From Consotaella aegiceratis (GTDB lineage Bacteria > Pseudomonadota > Alphaproteobacteria > Rhizobiales > Rhizobiaceae): a stretch of DNA of 64,000 nt. Numbering within the stretch: the first letter of the stretch is position 1; the number at the start of each line of letters is the position of its first letter. Location of the stretch: NCBI RefSeq assembly GCF_036541425.1, contig NZ_JAZHFT010000024.1, positions 1 to 64,000 of the forward strand, read 5' to 3'. Shown here one piece after another: positions 53,311 through 62,654 of the stretch. The translations under genes were made by a program, and so were the position numbers. The notes under the pieces were generated by a model that worked only from the letters and a program-made list of their open reading frames with translations, did no database searches and was not told the DNA's origin.

Positions 53311-54249
53311 ATGACGCCAGTCTTTGCCCGTGCTTCCCGGTTTGCCCTGTTGCTTGCGCTGAGTCTGGCGCCCCTCGCCGCGCGCGCCGACGAGGCTCCG
53401 GGCCTGTGGTCGGTCTACAATTCGGCCTTGAAGGGCGCGAAATATGTGGACCTGACCCATACGATCACGCCGGCGATCCCGGTTTGGGCCGGCTTCGGCA
53501 ATTCGACGTTCAAGCCCGCGAAGGCCGGAGCCGATCTCGAAGGCTATGCGGCCAAGGGCGACACCTACAGCTACGACAAGCACGGCTTCGAGGCGACGGC
53601 CTACGAACTGGCGACCGATCAGCTCGGCACCCAGCTCGATCCGCCGGCCCACTGGGCGCCGGAATATCCTTCGATCGACGAATTGCCGGCAACCTATACG
53701 CTGAGGCCGCTGGTGGTGATCTCCATCGTCGAGCAGCTCGAGTCCGATCCGAATTATGCGCTTCAGGTCTCCGACATCGAGGCCTGGGAAAAGGAGCACG
53801 GAGAAATCCCGGAAGGTTCTGTGGTGTTCGTGCGCTCCGATTGGTCCAAAGCCTGGCCGGACCCGAAACTCGCCACGCTCAAGGAGTTTCCCGGCGTCGG
53901 CCTGGATGCGCTGAAATTCCTGCACGAGCAGCGACACATCCTGTTCCATGGCCATGAGCCGCTCGACACCGATTCCACCCCCGATCTCGAGGGCGAATAC
54001 TGGCTGATGCACAACGGCTATGCGCAGGCCGAGGGCGTGGCCAATCTCGACCAGGTGCCGGAGACCGGCGCGCTGGTGGCGATCGGCTATCCGAAGTTCC
54101 AGGGCGGCCTCGGCGGCTATGCCCGCTATGTCGCCATCTGTCCGCCGGACTGGGACTACGGCGTCGCCGTCGGCCCCGAGGATGCACCGCTGCCGAAATC
54201 CGACACGCCGCTGCATTACGACGAGGCCCAGGGCATGCGTGTGCGCTGA
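53311..54249 (+). CDS. Exported cyclase-family (kynurenine formamidase-like) hydrolase
   Basis: A 312-residue protein with a signal peptide (MTPVFARASRFALLLALSLA, then PLAARA). KYVDLTHTITPAIPVWAGF near residue 40 and TDQLGTQLDPPAHWAPEY near 102 carry the metal-binding H-x-G-T-x-x-D-x-x-x-H-type motif of the cyclase superfamily, with Gln in place of the first His, and LFHGHEPLDTD near 210 supplies further ligands. Family members hydrolyse formylkynurenine or related amides. Export and the Gln substitution make the substrate uncertain. It follows the palindromic repeat and is a single gene. Confidence 0.83.
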   Translation: MTPVFARASRFALLLALSLAPLAARADEAPGLWSVYNSALKGAKYVDLTHTITPAIPVWAGFGNSTFKPAKAGADLEGYAAKGDTYSYDKHGFEATAYELATDQLGTQLDPPAHWAPEYPSIDELPATYTLRPLVVISIVEQLESDPNYALQVSDIEAWEKEHGEIPEGSVVFVRSDWSKAWPDPKLATLKEFPGVGLDALKFLHEQRHILFHGHEPLDTDSTPDLEGEYWLMHNGYAQAEGVANLDQVPETGALVAIGYPKFQGGLGGYARYVAICPPDWDYGVAVGPEDAPLPKSDTPLHYDEAQGMRVR

Positions 54250-54456
54250 GGAGTTGGCAGTCCGAAGGCGGGGATCCGAACACGGTTAGCCGCCTTCGCT
54301 GTGGGCCTGCGAATTGCGACGCGACGGCGTGTGCCGAAGGGGAGCCCGCGTTGCGGCCCGGCGCAGCTCTCCGGCGGGCGGACGTTTCGAACACTTTTGG
54401 GCCGAGTTCCTGGAGCGCCGCCCTTTAGGGAGGGCGGCGGCGCCCCTCGTCCGAAT

Positions 54457-54487
54457 AAAAAAACCCCTCGACAAGGCGGTCGAGGGG
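54457..54487 (-). terminator. Rho-independent terminator of the diheme peroxidase gene
   Basis: On the minus strand a perfect 9-bp stem CCCCTCGAC / GTCGAGGGG with a six-base loop is followed by TTTTTTT, about 55 bp after the stop. Confidence 0.87.
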
Positions 54488-54540
54488 CCAAAGCGAAGAC
54501 GTGCTCGGGTCGCTGAGCGGTCTTCGAAAACGTCCGGTCC

Positions 54541-55593
54541 CTACTGCGGCGGGACCATGAATTCAGGCTTCGGGGTCTCTTCCGTGCTCACCGGCAAGAC
54601 CGGATAGACGATCTCAGGCCGTTCGCCGGTCAGCGTCTTCAGGAAAGCCGAGACCGCCTCGATATCCTCTTGCGACATCTCCGTGCCCAATTGTGCCGAC
54701 GCCATAATACCCACAGCTTGTTCCAAATCCCAAGCCTGTCCGCTGTGGAAATATGGCGCAGTGAGCTCGACGTTGCGCAACGGCGCCGCGCGGAACACAT
54801 ATTCGTCCGAGGCCGTCTGCGTGACGGTGAAACGGCCCTTGTCGCCCTCGGGCAGGATATCGGCTCCCGGTTTTTCGATGACGCCGAACGGGAAATAGTC
54901 CTGTCCGCCGAAATTGGAGCTGTAATGGCAGCCGGCGCAGCCGGTGTTGATGAAGACCTCCAGGCCGTGACGCTCCTCGTCGTTCAAGACATCGTCCTGG
55001 CCATCGATATACTGGTCGAACCGCGAATTCGGCGTGACCAGCGTCGTCTCGTAGGCCTCGATGGCCAGTGCCATGTTGTCGAAAGTGACCGCGTCGTCGG
55101 CGTCCGGGAACGCTTTGCCGAAGGCTTCGACATAGCCCGGCATGCTTTTCAGGGTCGTTACGACGAGTTCCGGCGTGCTGGCCATTTCGACACCGGCCTG
55201 GACCGGTCCCTTGGCCTGTTCGCGCAGATCGGCGGCGCGGCCGTCCCAGAACTGCGCGACATTGAAGACCGAGTTGAACACAGTCGGCGAATTTCTCGGC
55301 CCTTTCTGCCAGGCGTGGCCGATCGAGGTCGGCACGTTGTCGGCACCTCCGGTTCCAACGTTGTGGCAGGTGTTGCAGCTGATGATATGGCTCGACGAGA
55401 GCCGGGGATCGAAGAACAGCATGCGGCCAAGCTCGACCTGTGCGTCGGTCACCGGTTGGCCGCGGACGTCCGACACCTGGGCCGGAATCGGACCGAACAG
55501 GTCCTTGGCCATATCCCGCAGATCGTCGGCATTCGCCGCTGTTGCCATCGTCGCCAGCCCCACTCCCAACGCCAGCGCCCCTGAGCGGATCAT
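54541..55593 (-). CDS. Diheme cytochrome c peroxidase
   Basis: A 350-residue periplasmic protein with a signal peptide (MIRSGALALGVGLATMATAANA). Two CxxCH heme sites are present, ISCNTCHNVG near residue 75 and TGCAGCHYSS near 219, in the CCP/MauG arrangement. LGRMLFFDPRLSSSHIISC, FNVAQFWDGRAADLREQAKGPVQ and NVELTAPYFHSGQ are family blocks. It reduces hydrogen peroxide with electrons from a cytochrome c, probably the gene at 56034. A perfect FNR/FixK palindrome lies 60 bp upstream of the start, so expression should rise at low oxygen. Confidence 0.92.
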   Translation of the reverse strand: MIRSGALALGVGLATMATAANADDLRDMAKDLFGPIPAQVSDVRGQPVTDAQVELGRMLFFDPRLSSSHIISCNTCHNVGTGGADNVPTSIGHAWQKGPRNSPTVFNSVFNVAQFWDGRAADLREQAKGPVQAGVEMASTPELVVTTLKSMPGYVEAFGKAFPDADDAVTFDNMALAIEAYETTLVTPNSRFDQYIDGQDDVLNDEERHGLEVFINTGCAGCHYSSNFGGQDYFPFGVIEKPGADILPEGDKGRFTVTQTASDEYVFRAAPLRNVELTAPYFHSGQAWDLEQAVGIMASAQLGTEMSQEDIEAVSAFLKTLTGERPEIVYPVLPVSTEETPKPEFMVPPQ

Positions 55594-56033
55594 AGTTTAG
55601 ACTCCTTCTAAGTTCTCCCGTCCGGATACGATCATCGGTCACTTCGCCCAACTTTGATCTGGATCAAAGCGGGGTTGGCGAGTCGTTCAGAAATTGCGGG
55701 GTTTCGCCGTTCCCGGCCTGGGCCAAATGGTCGCATGTCTTGTCAGGTCCCGAGGTCGGCCGACTGACTGGAGTTTTTGGGGGAGGGCGCCCTTGGGCGG
55801 TGCCGTGGGCAGAAATCGGACAGTGCTACCGGCAAGAAAAAGGGCGCCGAAGCAGCCTTTCATTCGAAGCGGATTTCGCATCCTTGGTCCGAGATGAGAC
55901 CGTTCGCTGACAAGCCAGGGCCGGGCGCTTGACACAATTCAAATGCCGGGCTCGGGCCGCCGCAGCGATTTCGCAGACCGCCGCGCACCCACGGCGCCGC
56001 GATCGCCCTTGTCGTCGGCGACGCGCAGTAGCC
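55594..56033. other. Intergenic region between peroxidase and cytochrome c genes
   Basis: 440 bp without a supported gene. It contains the FNR/FixK box at its peroxidase end. The rest has no clear repeat or ORF with a ribosome site. The cytochrome gene ends at 56034 on the same strand, so this is also its 3' region; no clear terminator is visible. Confidence 0.45.
55652..55669. promoter_or_regulatory. FNR/FixK box upstream of cytochrome c peroxidase
   Basis: CTTTGATCTGGATCAAAG is a perfect 8-2-8 palindrome containing the FNR/FixK consensus TTGAT-N4-ATCAA. It lies about 60 bp upstream of the peroxidase start, a distance that suits class II activation of a promoter near 55619. The regulator gene is not in the window. 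Confidence 0.87.
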
Positions 56034-56480
56034 CTACTGGGCTGCGGCGCCGGCGTTGGCTATGCGCTCGGCCGGATCGGCAGCGTTGCCGTCTTCATCG
56101 AAGCTGGCCAGATAGGCGATGATGTTCGCCAGGTCGTCATCCTTCTTGAAGCCGACGAAAATCATCTTCGTCTTGGCGACCACAGCCTTGGGATTGCGCA
56201 GCCACTCGGCCAGCAGATCGGCGGTCCAGACCTTGCCCTCGGACCATTCCTTGAAGGCAGGCGAGAAGGGATAGCCCTCCACCACACCGACTTCCTCGCC
56301 GACGATGCCGTTCAATTCCGGACCGACGAGATTTTTGGCGCCGGGGCCAATTCGATGACATGCCATGCACTTGACGAACAATTTTTTTCCGGCCGCCGGG
56401 TCGCCCACCGTCTGGGCGGCGACGGGTACACTGACCAGCATCGCCAGAACGAGACCGGTTAGAACGCTTCTGATTTGCAT
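56034..56480 (-). CDS. Class I cytochrome c (c2-like)
   Basis: A 148-residue periplasmic protein with a signal peptide (MQIRSVLTGLVLAMLVSVPV, AAQ). CMACHRIG near residue 32 is the heme site and TKMIFVGF near 98 has the Met ligand; VGPELNGIVGEEVGVVEGYPFSPAFKEW is a class I c2 block. It carries electrons in the periplasm and may feed the peroxidase encoded just downstream. Two ATGs (56483, 56480) follow GGAG; the second has the better spacing. A Glu/Asp-rich tail after DEDGN is unusual. Confidence 0.87.
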   Translation of the reverse strand: MQIRSVLTGLVLAMLVSVPVAAQTVGDPAAGKKLFVKCMACHRIGPGAKNLVGPELNGIVGEEVGVVEGYPFSPAFKEWSEGKVWTADLLAEWLRNPKAVVAKTKMIFVGFKKDDDLANIIAYLASFDEDGNAADPAERIANAGAAAQ

Positions 56481-57044
56481 CATGACTCCATGATCATCGA
56501 TTGGCGGCAATCCTAGATTGACTATGGCCCAGAAGGTAGAGGCGGCGCAATCGCTCTGTCTGTGCGACAAAAGCTGCCGATCAGCGCGGGCCCCGATTGT
56601 TTCCAAGGGAACAACACCTTAGCGACACCCACTGTGGCCGCAATGCCACGTGTCCGACCTGCAACACCCATGAGCGATGTTGCGACCCCTGCCTTGTTCC
56701 TTCGAAAATCAGCCTCATTTCAGCCTCAACAACGAGACGCGTGCTCGACGAGGGCAACGGATCGTTGGGTGCAAGTGGCCACGAAGTTGGTTGCGGCGCT
56801 TAACTAAAATGAAAGGTTTTTTCGTCACGAATCAGAAAGATACTGACGGAACACCCTGAATGTGAGGTGGAATTCGGTATTGAGGCAGAGAGCGTTAAGC
56901 GCTGCTTCTAACCGGTGAAGTCAAAAGACAGATCTTACTAGCCGGGCTGGAAACCTTTCTGAACCTAAAGTGTTCGGGACTAGAAAACTATTCTTTTACG
57001 TCCCGACAAACGGTCGCTTTGCGACAGAAATTGGAGTATCGAAT
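56481..57044. other. Long AT-richer leader region before the outer-membrane protein gene
   Basis: 564 bp with no supported gene. The part after 56800 is clearly richer in A and T than the window average, and a long 5' leader is common for abundant outer-membrane-protein mRNAs. A short frame MKGFFVTNQKDTDGTP near 56809 has no ribosome site. I cannot place the promoter. Confidence 0.45.
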
Positions 57045-57749
57045 ATGAAACGCTTCGCTTTGCTGCTTGCTTCCACTGCTTTCGTGACGCCGGCGCTCGC
57101 GGCGGACGTGGTCTACGAGGAGCCGCCGGCACCCGCGCCGGTCTATGAGGCGGCTCCGGCCTACACCTGGTCGGGCTTCTACGTCGGCGGCCAGCTCGGT
57201 GGCGCGTTTGGCGGCGACGTCTATGATCGCGACGATGACGACGCCGGTTTCATCGGCGGTATCCATGCCGGCTACGACTACCAGATGGACAACTTCGTCT
57301 TCGGTGGCTTGGTCGACCTCAACTTCATGGATGCGCAGAGCACCGCTCTTTATAGCGATGGCGCCGGCAGCGTTGCGGCCGACTCCTACCGCATCAAGGA
57401 GATGGGCACGGCCCGCTTGAAGGCCGGTTATGCCATGGATCGCTTCATGGTTTACGGCACCGGCGGTCTCGCCTGGGCGAATATCGACGATTCGACCGGC
57501 CTGAATGCGACGGCCGAGGCGGCTGGCTACAGCGCCAGCAACGACAGCGACAACTTCGGTTATGCCGTCGGCGGCGGTCTTGACTATCTCGCCACGCCGA
57601 ATGTGTCGGTTGGTGTCGAATACCTCTACACCAACCTCGGCGAGCATGACTTCGACGTCGACAGCCCGACGGGAACCGACGATTTCTCGACCTCGAGCGA
57701 TCTGGACTTCCACACGGTGTGGGCCAAGGCTTCGTACCACTTCAACTAA
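57045..57749 (+). CDS. Omp25/RopB-like outer-membrane beta-barrel protein
   Basis: A 234-residue protein with a signal peptide (MKRFALLLASTAFVTPALAA). The mature N-terminus DVVYEEPPAPAPVYEAAPAY, then TWSGFYVGGQLGGAFGG and alternating strands up to FHTVWAKASYHFN with a terminal aromatic residue is the porin-like (OMP_b-brl) pattern of Brucella Omp25/Omp31 and rhizobial RopB. It should form an eight-stranded barrel. The ATG at 57045 follows GGAG. A strong terminator follows. High abundance is likely. Confidence 0.9.
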   Translation: MKRFALLLASTAFVTPALAADVVYEEPPAPAPVYEAAPAYTWSGFYVGGQLGGAFGGDVYDRDDDDAGFIGGIHAGYDYQMDNFVFGGLVDLNFMDAQSTALYSDGAGSVAADSYRIKEMGTARLKAGYAMDRFMVYGTGGLAWANIDDSTGLNATAEAAGYSASNDSDNFGYAVGGGLDYLATPNVSVGVEYLYTNLGEHDFDVDSPTGTDDFSTSSDLDFHTVWAKASYHFN

Positions 57750-57772
57750 GCGAGCCCGTCTCGCTGGTTTGG

Positions 57773-57804
57773 AACCCGCCGGACGACTGTCCGGCGGGTT
57801 TTTT
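57773..57804 (+). terminator. Rho-independent terminator of the Omp25-like gene
   Basis: A perfect 12-bp stem AACCCGCCGGAC / GTCCGGCGGGTT with a GACT loop is followed by TTTT, 23 bp after the stop. Confidence 0.92.
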
Positions 57805-57847
57805 CATGGCAGACGGCTTGGCCGTCCGCCCCGGGAGATGCGGCCGG

Positions 57848-58789
57848 TCAGGCGAGGCCGAGATCGGCGCGGCGCGGCAAATCGGCGCCGCGTCGCGAAC
57901 AGGTGATGGCTGCCGCCTTGACCGCAAAGCCCAGAAGGGCGCCGAGCGCCGTGCCGTCGATCGCTTCCAGCGCCTGCCGCGACAGCATGGCGTCCTCTTT
58001 GAGCTTGGTCAGCAGCGCCGCCTGGAAGGTGTCGCCGGCGCCGACCGTGTCGGCAACGGTCACCGTCAAGCCGGGGACTTCGGCCCGGGCGCCGGACCGC
58101 GCCAGGGCGATGGCGCCTTTTTCTCCGCGTGTGACGACGGCAAGGGCGGCGCCGGCCGCGATCCAGTCGGCGGCGACGGCGGCGGGATCCTTGCCGGGAA
58201 ACAGCAATGCGAGATCTTCGTCGCTGGCCTTGACCAGCGACGCCTTGGGAACGACCTTCGCCACTCTCTCTCGCCAGAGGTCCAGGTCGGGCTCGATGGA
58301 CGCCCGGATGTTGGGGTCGTAGGAGATGAAGCGGCGACCGGCCTCGCGGTCGACCAATGCCTGAAGCGCCGATGCCGTGGGTTCGGTCACGGTGGTATAG
58401 GAACCGATGTGGATGGCTTCCACCGCCTCCGGCAGGGTCGCCGGCAGGTCGGACCGCTCGATCGAGCGGTCGGCGGTGCCTTCCACGTAGAAGTCATAGG
58501 TGGGCGAGCCGGAGGCCGACAGCGAGACGACGGCCAAGGTGGTGTGCCGCTCTGTCGGGATCAGGTGGTTGGTGGCGATCGCCTCGCGCTCCATGAAGGC
58601 GCGAATGCGCAGGCCGAAGGCGTCGCCGGACAGCTTGGTAAAATAGCCGACCGGCTGGCCGAGTCGGGCGAGGCCCATGGCCACGTTCAGGGGCGATCCG
58701 CCCACCCGGCCAGCGAGCATGATCTTGGAGACGTCGCTCTCCGGCTCACTGAAAAGGTCGAACAAGGCGTCGCCGCAGCACAGAAACAT
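57848..58789 (-). CDS. PfkB family sugar kinase (fructokinase-like)
   Basis: A 313-residue ribokinase-family protein. FLCCGDALFDLF at the start, GRVGGSPLNVAMGLARLGQPVGYFTKLSGDAFG near residue 28 (substrate Gly-Gly), ISYDPNIRASI near 155, VKASDEDLALLFPG near 185 and DTVGAGDTFQAALLTKL near 245 with the catalytic Asp (GAGD) are visible. The subgroup by eye is fructokinase. It phosphorylates a sugar at the expense of ATP. The start at 58789 is preferred because GTG 58798 is too close to the GGGAG. Confidence 0.88.
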   Translation of the reverse strand: MFLCCGDALFDLFSEPESDVSKIMLAGRVGGSPLNVAMGLARLGQPVGYFTKLSGDAFGLRIRAFMEREAIATNHLIPTERHTTLAVVSLSASGSPTYDFYVEGTADRSIERSDLPATLPEAVEAIHIGSYTTVTEPTASALQALVDREAGRRFISYDPNIRASIEPDLDLWRERVAKVVPKASLVKASDEDLALLFPGKDPAAVAADWIAAGAALAVVTRGEKGAIALARSGARAEVPGLTVTVADTVGAGDTFQAALLTKLKEDAMLSRQALEAIDGTALGALLGFAVKAAAITCSRRGADLPRRADLGLA

Positions 58790-58892
58790 TGTCGTCACAC
58801 TCCCTCAATCCCGGCCTTTCGCAGGCTCGCGGGCGTTCTTCCCGCAAACGCGCATCCGGTGCAAGAGCGTCACTTTGCGGCGGCGGGCCGCC

Positions 58893-59636
58893 TCAGTCGG
58901 GCCACAGCGAATAGGCGCCGAAGGCGGGGACCTTGACGGTCCGGCGGAACGGATCGATGCCGGCGACAAGGCCGAGGATGTTCAGCTCGAACCCTGTCTC
59001 GCGACCGACATTGACGCCCACATAGCCGGCCAGCGAGACTCGCAGATCGCGATGGTCGGCATCAGTGGAGGAAAGCGCCGTCCCCGTCGGGTAGTCGCGG
59101 CCGACCGCCGTCGGCGGTAGCACGACGTCGAGTCCTGGGACTGTCCGCAGGACATAGGACACGAACGTGTTGGAGTTCGGACCGGGAAAAATCCGATAGC
59201 CGCCGCGCATGGCGAAGGGATAGGTCTCGATGGCTTGTCGGACCTTCGGGATCAGCTCTTCGGCGACCTTGCCGGTTCTCCTCAGCACCACATGCGGTTC
59301 GTTGTAATACCAGCGGCCGTCCGGCGGCTGGGAGTTGCGTCGAATTGGTTGGCCCCAGCCGACCTTGTCCCAGCGCTCGTAGATGGGCTCGCCCGCTGCC
59401 TTCAACACGATCCACGAATGTTCCGAGACCGCGCCCTTGAGGCCGCCGGTGCGCGCGGCCAGGACGTAGACAGCAGCCTTGCCGGCCTCCGGTGCCGGAA
59501 GAAGCCCGGAGGAGGACCAGTCGGCGTTCCGCCACGAGCCCGGACGATCCTCGATCCATCATAGTGTCACGGCCAGCAGGGTGGGCAGGACATAGATCAG
59601 GCCGACGAGCAGCGCGACAGATCTCACAACACGCAT
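58893..59636 (-). pseudogene. DUF3750 protein interrupted by an in-frame TGA
   Basis: From an ATG at 59636 the frame gives a short hydrophobic N-terminus (MRVVRSVALLVGLIYVLPTL), then a TGA at 59559-59561, then continues without any other stop for 221 codons. The downstream part reads RPGSWRNADWSSSGLLPAPE, AAVYVLAARTGGLKGAVSEHSWIVLKAAGE and PPDGRWYYNEPHVVLRRTG, which is the DUF3750 domain known from rhizobia and other alphaproteobacteria. The stop falls exactly at the junction of the signal/TM helix and the RPGSWR motif. The first in-frame restart codons (GTG 59408) would remove half the conserved region. It is most likely a nonsense-mutated gene, or a sequencing error. Confidence 0.78.
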
Positions 59637-59664
59637 TGCCGTAGCCCTGGCTGCATGGCGTTTG

Positions 59665-60696
59665 CTACAGCCATCGCTTGTAGCGGAAGAAGACCAGCGG
59701 AACGACGGCGGAGATCAGCATCAGGCCAAGGGCGAAGGGATAGCCGAACGGCCAGTCGAGCTCGGGCATGAAATGAAAGTTCATACCGTAGATCGAGGCG
59801 ACCAGCGTCGGCGGCATGAAGCCCACGGCCGCCACGGAGAAGATCTTGATAATGCCGTTCTGCTCGATCGAGATCATGCCGACCGTGGTATCGAGGAGAA
59901 AGGTGGTCTTGTTCGACAGAAACGAGACGAAGTCGTTCAGCGACTGGACGTCGCGCGCCATCGCCTTGACCCGAGCCTTGGTCTCCTTCAGCGGCTTGCG
60001 CCGATCCAGCGTGATCTGCAGAAACGGCATCATCCGGTCGAAGATCGCCAGGCTTTCTCGGGCCTTGGAACTGAGATCGCCAGCCGAGCCCAGGCGCCGA
60101 AGCAGTTCCTTGAAGTCGGCGGTTCCCGTCGGCCTCTTGTTACTCGACGCGGCGAAGATGTCGGATCCGATCTGGTCCAGATCGGCCGCGATCCCTTCGA
60201 GCATGTCGGCGATCCGGTCGATCACCGCTTCCAGAAGGCCGATCAGCACGCTGTCGGCCGATGGGCCACGAGACCGCTTGCCTGTTTCCTGCCCGGCCAG
60301 CGCCGCCAATGCCTCGGCGTCGCCCGGAGCCTCCCGGCAGAGCTTGGCGGCGAAGAGGGCGAAGCTCTTCGGCTCGGTGTAGCGAATCGTGACCAGGCGC
60401 TCGCCGGCCAGGATGAAGGTGACGGGCGCGAAGGACGGCTGACCTTCATGCTGACCAAATCCCACCGACGCGGTCATGAAGTCGGCGCCGTCTTCGGAGT
60501 AGAGCCGGCTCGTGACCTCGATCTCCCGCATGTCCTCCTTCGACGGCAGTTCGATGCTGCACAAGGCTTCGATGGCATGGATCTCGGCGGGCGACGGGGA
60601 TATCGCGTCGATCCACATGGCATCCGGCGCAATGGCATCCGGCGCGACGCGAGCGGTCATCGTCCGTCCGGCCTCGAAGCGATAGATTTCCAGCAT
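59665..60696 (-). CDS. Magnesium transporter CorA family
   Basis: A 343-residue CorA-like protein. It has a long acidic/helical cytoplasmic domain (VLIGLLEAVIDRIADMLEGI, LDQIGSDIF near 160-175), then IIKIFSVAAVGFMPPTLVASIYGMNFHFMPEL near 285-315 with the YGMN signature after the first membrane helix, and a second helix FALGLMLISAVVPLVFF plus a positive tail. It transports Mg(II) and perhaps Co(II)/Ni(II) in. The start at 60696 follows GGAG. It is a single gene. Confidence 0.92.
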   Translation of the reverse strand: MLEIYRFEAGRTMTARVAPDAIAPDAMWIDAISPSPAEIHAIEALCSIELPSKEDMREIEVTSRLYSEDGADFMTASVGFGQHEGQPSFAPVTFILAGERLVTIRYTEPKSFALFAAKLCREAPGDAEALAALAGQETGKRSRGPSADSVLIGLLEAVIDRIADMLEGIAADLDQIGSDIFAASSNKRPTGTADFKELLRRLGSAGDLSSKARESLAIFDRMMPFLQITLDRRKPLKETKARVKAMARDVQSLNDFVSFLSNKTTFLLDTTVGMISIEQNGIIKIFSVAAVGFMPPTLVASIYGMNFHFMPELDWPFGYPFALGLMLISAVVPLVFFRYKRWL

Positions 60697-60844
60697 CGGC
60701 AACTCCAAACCACGGGCGTTCGATCGATCGGCAAACCGCAAAGGTAGGCCGCCCGTTGCCTCATGTCCGGAAAATCCCTGTCATGACCAGGGGGCCGCTG
60801 CACAAATCTGCTGAAACGGGCGAAAAAGGTGGTGAGCGAGGATG

Positions 60845-62530
60845 TCAGGAGACGGTGATCGAGTCCGCCGGGGCGACCAGGCGCCAGACGACGCCGGTCG
60901 GCGCAAACTCCATGTCGACGTCGCCGCCAAGGCCACGCGCCGTCATCTTCTTGACCACCAGGCTTCCGAAGCCCTGATGCCGCGGCGGGCTCACCGCGGG
61001 ACCGCCGAGTTCGCGCCAGGTCATGACGAAGTCGGTGTCCAGATTCCACTCGATCTCCACGGCGCCTTCGTCGACGGAGAGAGCACCGTATTTGGCGGCG
61101 TTCGTCGCCAATTCGTGCAGGGCGAGGCCGATGGTCTGCGCCGCCGACGGATTGAGCTGGACCATCGGGCCGCGAATGGTGAATTGCTCGCCGCCTTCTT
61201 CGCTGGCGCCGAATGCCTGAAGCTGCGAGGCGACGAGGCTGCGCAGCGGTGCGCTGTCCCAACCCTTGCCGGCGAGCAGGTCGGCCGAGCGGGCCAGCGA
61301 ATTCAACGCGTCCGACAGGGTCGCAAGGAACTGCGAGGTGTCGGAGCTTTCCTTGGCCGCCCGACGGGCGATCGCGGCGATCAGGGCATACTGGTTTTTG
61401 GCCCGATGCGTCATCTCGCGCATCAGCAGGCGATTCTGTTCCTCGGCCTCCCGCCGTTCGCGCGAGGCGAGCGCCAGAACCTTGGAGACTTCGCCGATCT
61501 CTTCGATGTTGGTGCGGATCGGCACCGCCGGCTGCCCCTTGCCGATGGCTTCAGCCTGATCGGACAGACGCTGGATCGGAGCGGCGATCCAGCGGCCGAA
61601 CAGGAACGCCAGCATGACGCAGAACATGAGAAGCACGATGCCGGCGGCCGCAAGCATCTTCCAGGATTGCAGGACCGTGCGGTCGATGACGCTGCGCGGC
61701 ACCGCGACCGTGGTGGTCCAGCCGGTCAGAAAGGAGGACTGGCTGGCCTCGATCATCCCGGCCGGGTCGCCGTCGCCGAGCGTCTCGGCGATCGACGGAT
61801 TTTCCTGGGCCACGGGCCGCAGCCCGACGCCCGAACCGGACGACAGCGCGGCGAACACCCGGTGGCCCTTGCCGTCCTTGACGACGGTCGCCCAGGCTTC
61901 GGGCAAAGTGCGGCTGGTGATCAGCGCGCCGAGGCTTTCGGCTGGGCGATTGACCACCAGGACGTAGACCACCTTATTGTTGCGGATCACCGGAACCGCG
62001 ACGTGAAACAGGAAATCCTCGGCGTTGGGCCCGAAATAGACGTCGGAGACCTGAGGCGTCCGCGTCTTGAAGACCTTCTCGACGACATCCGGCGCGACTG
62101 TCGGTCTCGGCTCCATCGGGAAGGGCAGGCGCGTGTTCAGGACGACATCCATCGACTGGTCGACTAGGACGGCGTTGGCGCCATGAAGGGCCTGGCCGGT
62201 GCGCTCATGGAAGCGCGACAGGTCGTCTTCGTCGATGAAGGGAGACGAGGCGAGGACGTTGGCCGCCGTCAGCATGCCGTAAATTTCGCGATCGATGGCG
62301 CTCGATACGATGACGGCCGTGTCGGCGACCTGACCCGCAGCGAGCTGTTCCTGCTGGCGCGAGAACTGGACGACCAGATAGACGCTGAACAGCAGAGCGG
62401 GCAGGAAAATAAGCAGGGCGAAGCCGGTGATATGGACGAGCAGAGGCAGCCGGCGGAGCAGCCGCCCTCGGCGGGCACTCTGGCGCCATGGTCTTGCCGC
62501 AGGCCCGCTCGCCTGTGCCTGAACCGTCAT
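60845..62530 (-). CDS. HWE-type membrane sensor histidine kinase
   Basis: A 561-residue kinase. A first membrane helix lies at about residues 30-55, an extracytoplasmic sensor domain at 56-290 (Cache-like: SSAIDREIYGMLTAANVLASSP, VYFGPNAEDFLFHVAVPVIRNNKVVYVLVVNRP), a second helix at 291-312 and a HAMP at 313-365. MREMTHRAKNQYALIAAIARR at 369-390 is the H-box with phospho-His 375, HELATNAAKYGAL near 475-490 is the N-box, and WRELGGP near 520 gives the WxE of the HWE family. No response regulator gene adjoins it. It ends at 60845 and the CorA gene follows on the same strand after 148 bp. Confidence 0.9.
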   Translation of the reverse strand: MTVQAQASGPAARPWRQSARRGRLLRRLPLLVHITGFALLIFLPALLFSVYLVVQFSRQQEQLAAGQVADTAVIVSSAIDREIYGMLTAANVLASSPFIDEDDLSRFHERTGQALHGANAVLVDQSMDVVLNTRLPFPMEPRPTVAPDVVEKVFKTRTPQVSDVYFGPNAEDFLFHVAVPVIRNNKVVYVLVVNRPAESLGALITSRTLPEAWATVVKDGKGHRVFAALSSGSGVGLRPVAQENPSIAETLGDGDPAGMIEASQSSFLTGWTTTVAVPRSVIDRTVLQSWKMLAAAGIVLLMFCVMLAFLFGRWIAAPIQRLSDQAEAIGKGQPAVPIRTNIEEIGEVSKVLALASRERREAEEQNRLLMREMTHRAKNQYALIAAIARRAAKESSDTSQFLATLSDALNSLARSADLLAGKGWDSAPLRSLVASQLQAFGASEEGGEQFTIRGPMVQLNPSAAQTIGLALHELATNAAKYGALSVDEGAVEIEWNLDTDFVMTWRELGGPAVSPPRHQGFGSLVVKKMTARGLGGDVDMEFAPTGVVWRLVAPADSITVS

Positions 62531-62628
62531 CACCCCCTGCCGTTTCTCGTTATACGTCGCGCCTTTACAATCTCTCGCACGACACGCCGCATTTCGCCCC
62601 CGCCGCGGGGCCATCCCCTTTACCTACC

Positions 62629-62654
62629 AAAAAAAACGCCGCGGTAGAACGGCG
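62629..62654 (-). terminator. Rho-independent terminator, minus strand, orphan
   Basis: On the minus strand CGCCG-N8-CGGCG is followed by TTTTTTTT. It lies between the L,D-transpeptidase gene and the histidine-kinase gene (both minus), 99 bp before the kinase ATG. It ends something transcribed on the minus strand, either read-through from 62913 or a separate small RNA. Confidence 0.75.

Noticed and set aside
56809..56860. A 16-codon frame in the leader of the Omp25-like gene
   Set aside because: No ribosome site and no sign of conservation that could be read from the sequence.
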